DNA from: Sapria himalayana
Lineage: Eukaryota > Streptophyta > Magnoliopsida > Malpighiales > Rafflesiaceae
NCBI GenBank assembly: GCA_029783825.1
Contig: JAREIK010002254.1
Location: 1,140,169 to 1,204,168 of the forward strand
DNA: 64,000 bases
Direction of reading: 5' to 3'
The first letter of the stretch is position 1; the number at the start of each line of letters is the position of its first letter. The notes below the pieces were generated by a model, which worked only from the letters and a program-made list of their open reading frames with translations, did no database searches and was not told the DNA's origin. Position numbers and translations under genes: made by a program. Of the stretch, positions 1 through 10,681 are shown in pieces.

Positions 1-270
1 ATGGTGCAACGTGTTGTTGCAACACCTAACATTTATAGTGTCACATTTTAAAAGTCACCATATGCACTTTTCCTTTTAGTGATTTCCATGGTTTGCAAGC
101 ACTTGAACAGAGTAGTAGGCATGTGAGGATCATTATATTCATATACTACTTTGTACAATTTAACTTTACCTTTGAGTAAAAAAATTTTAAACTTGTATAA
201 TTGTACAAACTATAAAATGAGAACTATTTTTTTGTAGAATAGAGTTGATTTTCAAAGTTCATTCTTATAT

Positions 271-325
271 CTCTCTTTCTCTCTCTCTCTCTCTCACCTC
301 TATCTCGCTCTCTATCTATCTTTAT
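271..325. repeat. (CT)n microsatellite
   Basis: A pyrimidine run of CT dinucleotides (271-294) grades into imperfect CTAT/CTCT units up to about 325. A short open frame running through it reads LSLSLSL and is an artefact of the repeat. Confidence 0.8.
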
Positions 326-1150
326 CACATCTCCTTAGAAAACAACTACACATTCTTAGATGATAATAATCCAAGGGATGCATTATTAGATATTATATTT
401 TTCTTGCAAATGAATGAGTTAGTTATAATATATATGGTAATTAGGATTTTAATTTTCAATTTTCATGATTTATGATTTCTCATGGTTATTCTATAATTCA
501 TTAGATGTCTTTCATAGATTATCTTAGATTATTATTATTTAATACTCTATTTAAATATCATGAATATTTATTACATGATCCATATTTTTTCAAAATATAT
601 TACATATTATTCCTATTTAGGTAAATAAAAATTAGAATATATGAATTATAGTGTTAATCATCGAAATTCACTTAATTAATCTAGGGATTTCTTTTCTCAT
701 TCCTATTATCCAATAAATTTTACAAGTTCTTGCACAATTATTCAACACAACTACCAACTAATTTTACTTGTGTTTCTCATTTCAAACTCTTACACAAAGA
801 AAATTCATCCTAGTAAATAATTCTAATTCCTAATGAAAAGATGTACATTTACATGGTGATTTTTCCTTAATCACTTTTGAGTAATAATTATTGATAGTTA
901 ACCAAAATTTAATTAGTAAGGCTCTTGGATTTTTTTATATTTGTTTTTGTATGAATTTTTCATACTTTTGGCATTTTGGCTCAAGGTTTAGTCTTAGTAG
1001 AGTGTGAAATTACAATGACAGTAGGCTGAACTTGGGTGAAAATGGAGTTCACATGTATTTATGAAAATTTCTAAGGTATTGCAAACTTGTGATCTAAAAT
1101 TATTCAGTAAGTAGAAAACTTCATGAGTTCACAGATACCTGGGAAACTAT

Positions 1151-1424
1151 GGGTCATCTTTACTAGATAGAAAGCTTTAAAATTTCTCAAGTACTTGTGA
1201 AACAAAAATATTTCGTATGATAGAAAATCTTAAGAGCTTAAAAGAACTTGCAAATTTTGAGTCATTACATTAATTGGATAGAAAGCTTTAGAAATTCACA
1301 AGTACATGATAGGTTTGAAAGATAAAGTTTATGGATCAATGGACTCGACATTTCAAAAATACTTGCAAAATTCAAAGTGTGATCATAATTGGATAAGAAG
1401 CCTTCTTCAATTCGCAAGTACTTG
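1151..1424. repeat. Three degenerate tandem copies, about 110-bp period
   Basis: Three related segments start near 1151, 1259 and 1377. Each contains a GGATAGAAAGCTTT-like core followed about 20 bases later by CAAGTACTTG-like sequence (CTCAAGTACTTG, CACAAGTACATG, CGCAAGTACTTG). Spacing is about 108-118 bp. The last word is itself a near palindrome. No function is known; it looks like a retroelement-internal tandem repeat. Confidence 0.6.
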
Positions 1425-3532
1425 CCAACTACTCAAATCACTTGGAACATATTGAATTCTCGTGCTATTTTGTAACTTTGATATTTTTTTTCATCAAATG
1501 AGTTGTAAACACATGTAGATTGCACCAAAACTATATAATGAGAGCTATTATTCTTATTTCCATATTTTCTATCATTATTGTTGCTTAGAATAAAATTACA
1601 CAATTCAATTTTTTCCTCCTTTCCTCCTTACTTCTCTTTTTCTACCTCCCTCCTTACAATACTACCTACATATTTTTTGGCAATAAACATACCAACTTAT
1701 TTGAGTTATTTCATAGTATTTTTATAATATGTTTGTATGAAAGATACGCTTATAATGAAATGAAATCACTAAATAGTGATTTTGATAGAAATAAATGATT
1801 AGTAGTAAAATCAGATATAATTTGAGTATGGTTTGTTAACTTGATAGAAAGTAAATAAGGAAGGTAGAAATGTAATGGAAATTCATGACATTTTTAATGT
1901 TATGACTTGGGTACAATAGCACAAGCCTGTTGAGTAGTAGTGACAACTTTTCTTGGTTGACTCGTTTTGTGACTTTGTCACAATATTAAAATATATCATT
2001 TATAACATGGTCCAAAAAACTTATTAGGTGATTGATTTCATACAAAAAATATATACAACTATATTGATTATACAAGTATTAAATGTAAAGATGTATATAA
2101 GAATAGATATTGATCTCATAAGAATTATATGAGTAGTTTGACTAATGAATAGAGAACTAACTATTGCTCCATTTGAATGGATAAACTTGGGTCTATAAAA
2201 AAAATACTTAGACTCTAGGATTAGCTTATTATTAATGAGATTTTTATATTATTGAGACAAAATTATATTATTGAGTTTTTTATATTTGATTCTCAGATGA
2301 AAAATAGATTGACATTGAATTGACCCAATGGCCTATTGGAATAAAAGATTGTTACCAACCTTGGATTGTCACTACTAAGGATAGTCCCCTCATAGTTATG
2401 TCTTTGTTGTGTTAACATTGAAACCATACTTGTTTTATTTATAAGTCATCCATACTTCTACTCCTTTCAGGAAATATGTGAACTATTCCCAACGACTAAT
2501 TCGAGTATGCATTTTTATTCTATGACCTCCAAAGTCATAAAAAATATTAAGTAATGTGGTAATAATTATATTTGTAATTTTAGCTTTATGAGTACTATAC
2601 TCATATAAAGTAACATATATTTTATTATTTTTTTTACTTATAGAAATTATAGAAGAAAAAGTAATTAGTAGAGATGTCATCACCCTAAAAACACCTTCAC
2701 TTGAATGTGTCCCATGATTTACATATCATCATCTAACATAGCTAATACATAGCTCAAACACAATGAAAAAACTCCTAGGTTAGATATTTTAAGTAATATC
2801 TACATCTTCTTAAGGTTAGTTTTTCTAGAATATGCATTATAGAATAGTTATAAATTTGTTTGTGCTTTTAGTTTTGTAAGCATGATTGCTTAAATTAAAC
2901 TTATATATACTTAGGGTTCCATGCATTAATATCTTACTAGATTAGAGCAAAAGCGATATCACTTCTTTTAGGTCGAATCTCATAAGTGTGTTCCATGACT
3001 TATCTATTATTATCTATCACGACCAACACCCAAAAATCCATATTAGAGTGGAACCCTAAATCTATATTATAAATAATATCTACATCTATCAACATTCTAA
3101 ATATAACATTATTATAATTAAATGTTATAAAGCTTAATTATCATACACAAATACAATACACTAGCTATAGATCCTTATTTAGCCTAACATTAAAAAAAAT
3201 CACATGAGATATTTCATGGTGCATATCATCGATTTGAAAGTTCATAATGAAAACTGGCATGCCAATCTAATTTTGAAATCTTATTCATAATCAATCCATG
3301 CATGTGTTAGCCTTTAATTTGACTCTAAGTTTGAGTTAGAATTCATGTCGCCTAGAATTTTACATGGGCTCGAAATCCGAACCCCCCTCTTCTTTTTTAG
3401 CAAAATCACTAAGTCACCATTTTATACATTGGGGTCCCATTAAGCTACTACATGGCTTTTAAAGTTGGAAGTCATAACATTAGTTCAAATTCATGACTCT
3501 ATCATCTCTTTAAATCTCATCAAGAGTGAAAA

Positions 3533-3830
3533 AGTCATGGTGGAAAATGAATGATGTGACTGAGGTAATTATTTTCTGGAACTAATAGTCGTGATCATAA
3601 GAATGTAGAGAACAAAAAATAATCTCTCTGAAGCATAAAGTAATGGTAGCAAGAATGACCATTATTGAGATAATTATCTTCTAGAACACAAATTCACAAT
3701 GGTAAGAATATCACAATTGAGATATTTTTTTTTTCTTGAATGCAAAGTCATAGCAAAATGATCATGACTGAGGAATTTTCTCTTTGAGTAAAATGTTATA
3801 GTAGGAAAAGTTTTCTGGGACTAAAAATTA
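3533..3830. repeat. Minisatellite, about 53-bp period, five or more units
   Basis: Degenerate units begin near 3533, 3588, 3640, 3694 and 3746. Each has the order AGTCATGGTAGCAA, then GACCATGACTGAG-like sequence, then TAATTATCTTCTGGAAC-like sequence. It resembles the TCATGGCC-type tandem arrays inside the LTR copies elsewhere in this window (see 14004-14184), so it is probably the same part of an older LTR. Confidence 0.6.
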
Positions 3831-4079
3831 CTTGGTGAAATAAGTTGAGCTGTAGCTTTTTAAGTTTATTGTGAATACGCTTTTTAATTCTTGACTATAA
3901 ATTATCTGGTCATTATTTTTATTGCCATGAATTAGAGTTCCAAAGAAGAATTATCTTAGTTATAGTATTCCGTTGCTTTTATAACTTTTACACTAGATAA
4001 TATTTGAAGTGATGACAAATTGTGACTTCAACCTAATGTTTTGGCTTCCAACTTGAATAGTTGGACAACAACTATATGG

Positions 4080-5543
4080 GACCACAAGCTATAAAAGGGG
4101 GGCTTAGAGATTTTTGATAAAAAAGGGAAAATTGATTTTTGAGGCTAAGAGCATGCAAAATAGTATGAATTTCAACGCCTACATATGATTAAATCATGGG
4201 AAAATGTAAGCAAGGATTCATTAGGAATAAGATTTGAGACTTAGATCATCATGCTGACTATCATTGACAACTCTTAATTTGATGATATGAACTATACAAA
4301 AAGTATTGCATTAATTTTTCCTCAATGGCATGCTAAATAAGAATCTATGGTTAGTTTATTGTATTTATATATGATGATTGAGTTTGCATAATATTTAATG
4401 TGTTAATGTTTTGTTTGAAATATTGATCGATGAAGATATTATTTAGAACATAGATTTAGGGTTCCACACTACTATAGATTAGAGAATATTCATCATGGTA
4501 GATGTTTATAGGTATGTCATAGGACAAAATCAAGAGATTCAACCTGAAAGAAGTGACAACCTTTATACTCTTATCCAATGAGATAAACCTATATATAAAC
4601 CCAAAGTTTATATAAATCTAATTGATGCAAGTATGATGCTCACGAAGTCAATAGCACAAATGATTTTATAATTTAATTCATTATGCATGTTCTAAAAAAA
4701 ACTAAACATAAGATAATGTGGATATTATGTAGAATATTTAACCTAAGAATTTTACCATATTATGAGAGTCATGTAGTAGTTATGATTGATTGTAAGAAGT
4801 ATTCATGTGACATATGCAAGTGGAGGTGTTTTATAAGGTGATGACATCCCTATGAATTACTTTCACTTTAATGGTTTCCATAGATGACATTAATATGAAT
4901 TCATATGTTGATTGACATGGGTATGGTACAAACAAAGTCAATAGAACAATCATAATTATTACCACACTACTTCACATCTTTTATGCTTTTGGAGATTGGA
5001 AAATAAAAATAAATAATCAAAGCAGTTATCAAGGGTAGTTAATATGTTATCTAAAAGGAGTAGACATATGGATAACTTATGAATTGAATAAGTATGGTTT
5101 TGGTATTGAAACAATAAAGGCATAAATATGAGGGCACTATTTTTGATAGAGATAGTCTAAGGTTGATAATTACCTTGTATGACAAGAAAGCACTAGCTTA
5201 ATTCATTATCAATATACCCTTTGTCCTAGAATCAAACACAATGTCATCCCAATAATATAGAAATATCATCTTACATAAAGAAGTAAATCAACCATTGAGT
5301 CTAAGTATCTTTTTTAGATTCAAGTTTATTTATTCAACTCAAGCAATAGTTAGTTTACTATTAGTAAGTCAAACTGCACACATAATCCTTATGGGATCGA
5401 TATCTAGATGTATATTCATTTTTCTGACTTGTATCTCTTATAAACTTATTGATCTCCATTATACGAAATGAATCTCCCAATGATATTTTGAGATTTTGTA
5501 AAAAAAGATATGTTTTGACATTGTAATAAAGTCAAAAACCTAT
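4080..5543 (+). mobile_element. Degenerate Ty3/gypsy LTR copy (3' part)
   Basis: Sequence blocks here recur in the same order at about 12200-13385, 14650-15910, 32700-34030, 36100-36925 and 44100-44825 plus 54551-55615. Shared landmarks are a TATCATGGTGGATGGTGATA-like word, then AAGTATGATRCTCAYGAAG, then a terminal block with ATGAGATTGATATCTAG and the end AACAAAGTYATAAC. A primer-binding-site-like sequence follows directly at 5544, which supports reading this as an LTR 3' end. The 5' boundary is uncertain. Confidence 0.6.
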
Positions 5544-5562
5544 TGGCACTATTGTTAGGGAT
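5544..5562 (+). other. Decayed retrotransposon primer binding site
   Basis: TGGCACTATTGTTAGGGAT aligns without gaps to the Athila/Tat-type PBS TGGCGCCGTTGCCGGGGAT (recalled consensus, usually assigned to tRNA-Asp). There are six mismatches, all C-to-T or G-to-A. It lies immediately after an LTR end and before a leader that is also found after the PBS at 7329. Confidence 0.65.
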
Positions 5563-6709
5563 TATTTTAATTTGGTTGGTCAACTTGATTTCGGATAGCT
5601 ATCTTTGCAAAGGATATTTTCTATTTCTAGTTAATTTGATAATAAAATTTTTACTTAGTGTTTGTTTTGTAGCCACCATACTTGTATGAGCTATAGATTT
5701 GGAACTAAGTTAACTCCTATGGACCCAAAAATTAAAAGGATAAGAACTATTTTAATAGTAATGAAAATTACCAAGATGTATAGAACAAGCTATCCAATAA
5801 CTTATTCCTTAGTACGGCTATGAATATTTTGAGTTGATGCTCGACCCCGTATTTATGATATAAATTCAATGTGGTAGATGATTTTCAAAAGATTTAAATA
5901 GTCATATTGAAATGTTCTAGGTGCTGTGCAATATTATAAAGATGAATAAAGTTAGCAAGTGTGCTATAAGGTTCTGATGCTTATTAATTGGTATTCAAAT
6001 TACTGGATATTATTAAGTATTTTGTTACTATTAGGTGATTTATAAGCATGGAATCGAGATGTAATTGGATTAATTTTATGAATTTAGAGTTTTTGTGAAT
6101 TTTTATGAATATTTGTAAAATTAATAAGTTTTTGGAGGCTTTTGGTTACTTTCTAATTATGGATTATCAAATAGTTTTGGTGTCTATTTTGGCTAAAACT
6201 CTTAATTATTAGTCATGATAATTTTTATATATCACAACACTACTACCTCGTTAAAATAATCTTTCAATTATGCACTATATTCTTTGTGTCTACAATATTA
6301 TCATGAAGTCATATCTATACTTATCTTATAATAATTAGATCTCTACAATAATAATTTCATATCATAGTAACCAAGATTCTCATTAATGTTGAAAGATGTC
6401 ACCACCCTCCATTTTAATTATGTGACTCACATACTTAAGGTTAAACCCTTATGAGAACATTCTATAAAATATCAATTTTAATCGATAACTAGTTCTTCAA
6501 AGACATGTATAATGGATTGGAATAAAAAATTATTGGTATTTTTGGCCTCCTATGCATCATACTCTCAATGATTAACATACCCAAATTAAGTTTAAATATA
6601 TAAGCTTATCTTGTACAAAATAGTTGGAAGGATTATCACTTCCTTCCTACCATATGCACAAGTAAGCCTTGTAGTTTATTTATCACCATCAACCATGATA
6701 CTTGAGATA
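5563..6709. mobile_element. Retroelement leader plus LTR blocks in mixed orientation
   Basis: 5563-5760 matches the leader after the PBS at 7329 (shared GAGTTAACYCCTMYRRACCYA). 5985-6410 matches the LTR-start block found at 10770-11200, 13540-13960, 35030-35490 and 42690-43120 (GGATTATCAAATAGTTTTGG and TATTATCATGAAGTCAT-type words). 6390-6709 matches other LTR copies only as reverse complement (compare 56140-56460). The order implies deletion or inversion between copies. No coding sequence was seen. Confidence 0.55.
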
Positions 6710-7328
6710 AGAGAATAAGAATTTACATATAAAATAACTTTCAAGGGTAGTTGGTAAGTTACCTAAAAGGTATGGAATTGTGAATGACTCTCAAATAGAG
6801 ATGATTTCTTGTCTCGATTGTAAAGTACCAAGGAGATAGCTATAATGGGACTATTATTTGAACACATAATTACCTAAATGGAGATAGCTATAAAGTACCA
6901 AGGGGATAGCTATAAGGGGACTATCATATAAGATAGTGATTACCTAAAAGGTTTGTAATTACTATCTTATATGATGTTAGTGAAGTGGTCAATGCATAAG
7001 AATTGAACATTTTTTATGTATCCAAACTAAATATAACTCAAACTATTTGAATAAGCATCACATACATTAAGTAGGCGAATCATAGGATCTAAGATTAAAC
7101 TAAAACCCATAATTATCTTCTTTACTTGAAAAGTATTGTCCCATTATTAGTTGATTAAACTACTAATATAATATCTATTGGATCAATATCTAGTATAAAA
7201 TCCTCTTTACTACATGCATCAACTATATACTTATGGATTTTAGTTGATAAGATACTCTTACCTATAAGCTTTTGAGATACTGTCTAACTAATAAAATCAA
7301 GTGGCATAATAAAGTTATAATAAGTTTT
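6710..7328 (+). mobile_element. LTR 3' part preceding a PBS
   Basis: Begins at an orientation switch from the reverse block ending near 6709. It then follows the forward LTR order (CCTAAAAGGTATGGAATTGT, CAAGGAGATAGCTATAATGG, then the ATATCTATTGGATCAATATC terminal block) and ends just before the PBS at 7329. About 6837-6910 contains a small internal duplication of the AGTACCAAGGRGATAGCTATA word. Confidence 0.6.
6923..6975. repeat. Long hairpin, 21-bp arms
   Basis: The left arm 6923-6943 and right arm 6955-6975 are inverted complements with one mismatch (20 of 21 pairs), around an 11-base loop CTAAAAGGTTT. It sits inside the LTR copy. It is probably a local inverted duplication; a terminator or small-RNA role is possible but unsupported. 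Confidence 0.75.
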
Positions 7329-7347
7329 TAACATCATTATCAGGGAT
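7329..7347 (+). other. Second decayed primer binding site
   Basis: TAACATCATTATCAGGGAT aligns without gaps to TGGCGCCGTTGCCGGGGAT with eight mismatches, all G-to-A or C-to-T. It follows an LTR end and precedes a leader and a gag remnant, so it marks the 5' end of the internal region of the compact Ty3/gypsy copy 7329-10681. Confidence 0.6.
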
Positions 7348-7620
7348 TATTTAGTTTGGTTAGTCAAAGCAAAATGATATAATTATCATTGAGAAAACAT
7401 AATTTTTTTAATAGTTTAGATAGAATCAATTTTGATAAAATTTCTTGGATCCAATAGCTAGTTGTTTTATTATTTGAAAAATAAATTATTTTGTTTTGTA
7501 TTTTGTTTGTTACATTACTTATTTTTTTAGTCACGTATTATGAGCATAAGCTTATGACTGAGTTAACCCCTCCAAACTTAGAAATTGAAAGAAACAAGAG
7601 AGAAATTTTAAAATAAAGAG
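7348..7620 (+). other. Retroelement 5' leader
   Basis: Non-coding, T-rich leader between the PBS and gag. It shares GATTATTTAGTTTGGTTAGTC at its start and GAGTTAACCCCTCC near its end with 5563-5760 and, as reverse complement, with 61850-62020. No other signal was recognised. Confidence 0.5.
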
Positions 7621-9270
7621 CTGACAAAGAGTATAAGGTAGAAATTAGTAGTAATAGAGAGCCTCAATGTGGTGATGGGCAAGATATCTAATAGCCCATC
7701 CACCACCACACATTGGAAGATTTTTTGTGCCCCATGATGATAGACATTTAATTAGGTATTTAGATGCAACTAGTGAAAAAAGCTTTTTTGAATTGAAGTT
7801 GAGTCTGATAATGATGGTTCAATATCACAAGTATAATAGAAAGATATCGAAAGATCTTAATGGATATGTTGCAATATTTTTGTAGCTATGTGACATGGTA
7901 AAGGTGATCGAAGTTAGTTTCGATGCAATAAGATTATGTCTATTTTTATTCTCATTAAGAAGATAAAGTATGGAGTTCGTTCAAGTGGTTGTCTAATGGC
8001 TCTATGAAGAGATGGGATAAACTTGTGATGGCTTTCTCACTAAGTCTTTCTCAACAAAAATTACTTCTTAGTTATGGAGTGAGATAAGTTAGTTTCGATA
8101 AGATAAATTAGAAATTTTAGATGTTTGAAACTATTTTAATGATCTATTGAGGAGGTGTCATTAACATGAGGTTTGAGTTATAGTTCAAAGCACAAACTTT
8201 CTATAATGGGCTAAATTATGCAACAAGATATATGATTAATGCAGCTATAGGCAATTCAATTATGAATAAATTATCAGAGGAGGCATATTACTTGTTTGAT
8301 GAGCCAGCAAAGAACAAATACAAAATCTAGCCTATCATTTCTTTGAAAGTCGACAAGTTAGAGTGTTGGTGTTGAATTAATTTATTGCAATTGAAGTAAA
8401 AAAGAAGGCTTTCCCAAGGATGTTTGAAACCAAAGAAAAAAAAAGAAGTGAATCAAGAGAAATTATCATTTTTAAATCATACGAAATGGTGGACTTAGAT
8501 CCCATATATCAAATAGAGGAAGTAATTGATTCCAAAAAAAAGGATATGTATTCCGACCCAATAATAATATCTTGATGCAATATCATCGAATATAAAAAAA
8601 TCATGATGGTGTTTCATATGGAGACCATGGGAGTGAGATATAGAATGCTAGGAAAACACCAGATAACTTTGGGAATAATTAAATAAATTATAATAATCAA
8701 GAAGGATCAAACTTGAATTATCAACCTCCAAGGAGAGATAAGAAGTTAACTCTAGATAAAATCATGAATGTCATATTAATATAATTAAGAAATAGAAATG
8801 ATAACTAAGACACACAACTAGAGAGGCTTAAAAATAGATTGGATGACATAAGTTTGGAAAAGAGGAAAATAAAGAATTAAATTGGATAGTTGGCATTAAC
8901 TATGAAGAGAAAAAGAGTTAATGAATTACTAAGTGGTATTAAGGCAAATTCGAAAAAATACTTATTGATATTACTTAAAATCAAAAAAGACTTAAAGGAG
9001 CAACATATTGGGCAAGAGTATTCAAGAAATTCTACTGTTGATAGTATAATGTATTTTCCAAATGTTTTGGATACCATTGAGAATTTCTCAAAATTCATGG
9101 CTCCCACTGAAAATTTTTTCACATATGAAGGTAATAGTGTCATGACACTGACTCCTCACAAGGCCATGACTCCAATAGAAATACAAGCCCAACTCTCACT
9201 CCAAGATATGAATGAAGGAAGAGAAGAGACATTAGGAGCGAATGGAGGTTGCCTAAGACTATGGAGATAA
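7620..9270 (+). pseudogene. Ty3/gypsy gag remnant
   Basis: The best-preserved part is 8190-8330, which reads FYNGLNYATRYMINAAIG followed by LSEEAYYLFDE. This is the conserved FYNGL...TR...DAAAGG...EAY.LLE core of Athila/Tat-type plant gag. The preceding stretch (about 7985-8110, WDKLVMAFSLSLS) fits the usual region upstream of that core. The C-terminal part is open from 8890 to 9270 (QLALTMKRKRVNELL, an asparagine/lysine-rich tail typical of gag before protease). Stops and frameshifts are scattered through the N-terminal half, so no capsid-like protein is made. Homologous remnants lie at 15911-18560 (plus) and 60480-61500 (minus). Gag would form the particle that packages element RNA. Confidence 0.75.
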
Positions 9271-9335
9271 AAAAATAAATTAGACTAAAGCTAAGAGTTA
9301 GTTTTTGATACATCTTACATTTCCATAATGTTTTA

Positions 9336-9990
9336 GGAAAGGGAAATTGGATGAATACTTTGAAAAGTTTCTCAATATATTCTAGAAACTCTAGGTCAAA
9401 TGCCATATTATGTAAAGTATATAAAAGAAATCATGAGTAGTAAAAAAATTTTGGAGATGTATAAGACCATGAATATGATTGAGAAGTATAGTGCAATTAT
9501 TCAAAGAACACTTAAAAGAAAATTGAAAGATCCTAGAAGTTTTAATATACTGTATACCATAGGAGACCACACATTTTCGAAGACATTATACAACTTAGTA
9601 TCAAGTATCAACTTAATCCCCTTGTCGATTATGTGAAGCTTGAATCTTAGAAAAATTACTCCAACATATGTCTTACTCCAAGTGGTTGATATAACTAATA
9701 AGTACTATATGAGATTATTAAAGATGTTTTGGTTGAGGTTGGTATCTCTATTTTTCTAGAATACTTTATTGTATTGGAAATGGAGAAACATAAATATTCA
9801 ACATTAATTTTGGGATGGATGTTTTTGGCAAATGAATAAGTCCTTATTGATGTCAGGAAATGAGATTTCACTTTTTATATTAGTGAAAATAAAGTAAAGA
9901 TTTATATTTACAAAGGCTTGGGGTGTCCAGATTATGATGAGATAGGGTGTTGTAGAGTAGATAATCTTCTATGTATGACATTGCAAAAAA
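9336..9990 (+). pseudogene. Ty3/gypsy retropepsin (protease) remnant
   Basis: 9400-9636 is open and reads MPYYVKYIKEIMSSKK, KYSAIIQRTLKRKLKDPRSF, then YTIGDHTFSKTLYNLVSSIN. This matches the segment leading into the DLGASINLMPLS active site of Athila/Tat-type retropepsins. In this copy the catalytic Asp is Asn and the following Gly is Val (NLVSS), so the enzyme would be dead. After a stop, 9700-9980 continues the post-active-site region (IIKDVLVEVGISIFLEYFIV, ILGWMFLANE, LIDVRK) with further stops. Retropepsin normally cuts the gag-pol polyprotein. Reverse transcriptase, expected next, is absent; a lysine/glutamate-rich stretch follows instead. Confidence 0.8.
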
Positions 9991-9999
9991 AAATGTGGG

Positions 10000-10666
10000 T
10001 TTTAAATTAAATAATTTTGCAGATGGCTAAATAAAGATGAATGAGATGATGTAGAAGAGAAAATTTGGAGTTAATAAATTGAGAAATTTAGAAAGAAGAC
10101 TACTATGAAGTCATAGAATTCTTTGATGATGTGAGCTTGGAGGAATCTTGCATTGAAAACTTCAAGGAAGATACAAAAACAAAGGAAGACAAGACCAAGA
10201 TAGAAATTATGGAAAATCTGATCAATGACAAAGTCAATATCATTTCTAGAGCCACAACTTTGGTATTATATAATAAAGTTATTAATCAGAGGCTTAATGA
10301 AAAATTCATAGTTATGAACATTTACATGACTTTAAGGGCTGCAAAAAGAATTAGAAAAGAAAATTTCAAAGACAAAGATTTGGTTGTGCACATACTATGA
10401 CTTTGGGGATACAAAAAGAAATGGAAAAAGAAAGGCTAAAATACAAAGTCATGGTTATGCTTAGTGTTGTGACTTTGAGGATATAAAAAGAAAAGGGTTA
10501 GGCTAGCATCGAAGAAGAAATCACAATATTCACCAAAGCCACGACATCCAAAGAATAAATTACCAAATAAGAAAGTCTAGATGAAGTAAGATATATGAAA
10601 GAAACAAAAAAGAAAAAAATAAAAGAATACATTGAAAAACTAGCTTTGATGGTAGAGATTTCTATG
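10000..10666 (+). pseudogene. Lys/Glu-rich remnant between protease and 3' LTR
   Basis: 10131-10400 is open and strongly charged (MSLEESCIENFKEDTKTKED, then KTKIEIMENLINDKVN), probably coiled coil. It continues with a decayed stretch containing repeated GTCATGGTTATGCTTAGTG-like words, homologous to 41760-42350. It occupies the place where RT, RNase H and integrase should be. Similar charged remnants follow the protease on the minus strand at about 36930-37400 and 59270-59600. No domain was recognised, and it could be the tail of a non-autonomous element's single ORF. Confidence 0.5.
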
Positions 10667-10681
10667 GAGGTAAGGAGGTAT
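10667..10681 (+). other. Polypurine tract before 3' LTR
   Basis: GGAGGTAAGGAGGTAT is purine-rich and directly precedes the LTR start TGATGCCCTACC. The equivalent position at 42354-42373 reads AATAGGAGAAAAAGTTTG followed by TGATAGTCTAAT. The paired arrangement supports second-strand priming at these sites in the original elements. Confidence 0.55.

Larger units (their letters stand above)
1..4080. other. Gene-free, retroelement-derived sequence
   Basis: No coding region is recognisable on either strand; the short open frames here lack any family signature. Around 2680-3030 and 3330-3480 there are stretches resembling, in reverse or forward sense, the LTR blocks seen elsewhere in the window (words such as catcaccctaaaa, gctaatacatagc and accccccctcttc, compare 62090-62290 and 12150-12190). 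The region is probably old LTR retrotransposon debris carrying the short tandem repeats listed separately. Boundaries cannot be set by eye. Confidence 0.5.

Noticed and set aside
1..24. GGTGCAAC...GTTGCAACACC inverted words at the window start
   Set aside because: Short and imperfect, partly because GTTGCAAC is itself palindromic; no flanking evidence of a transposon end.
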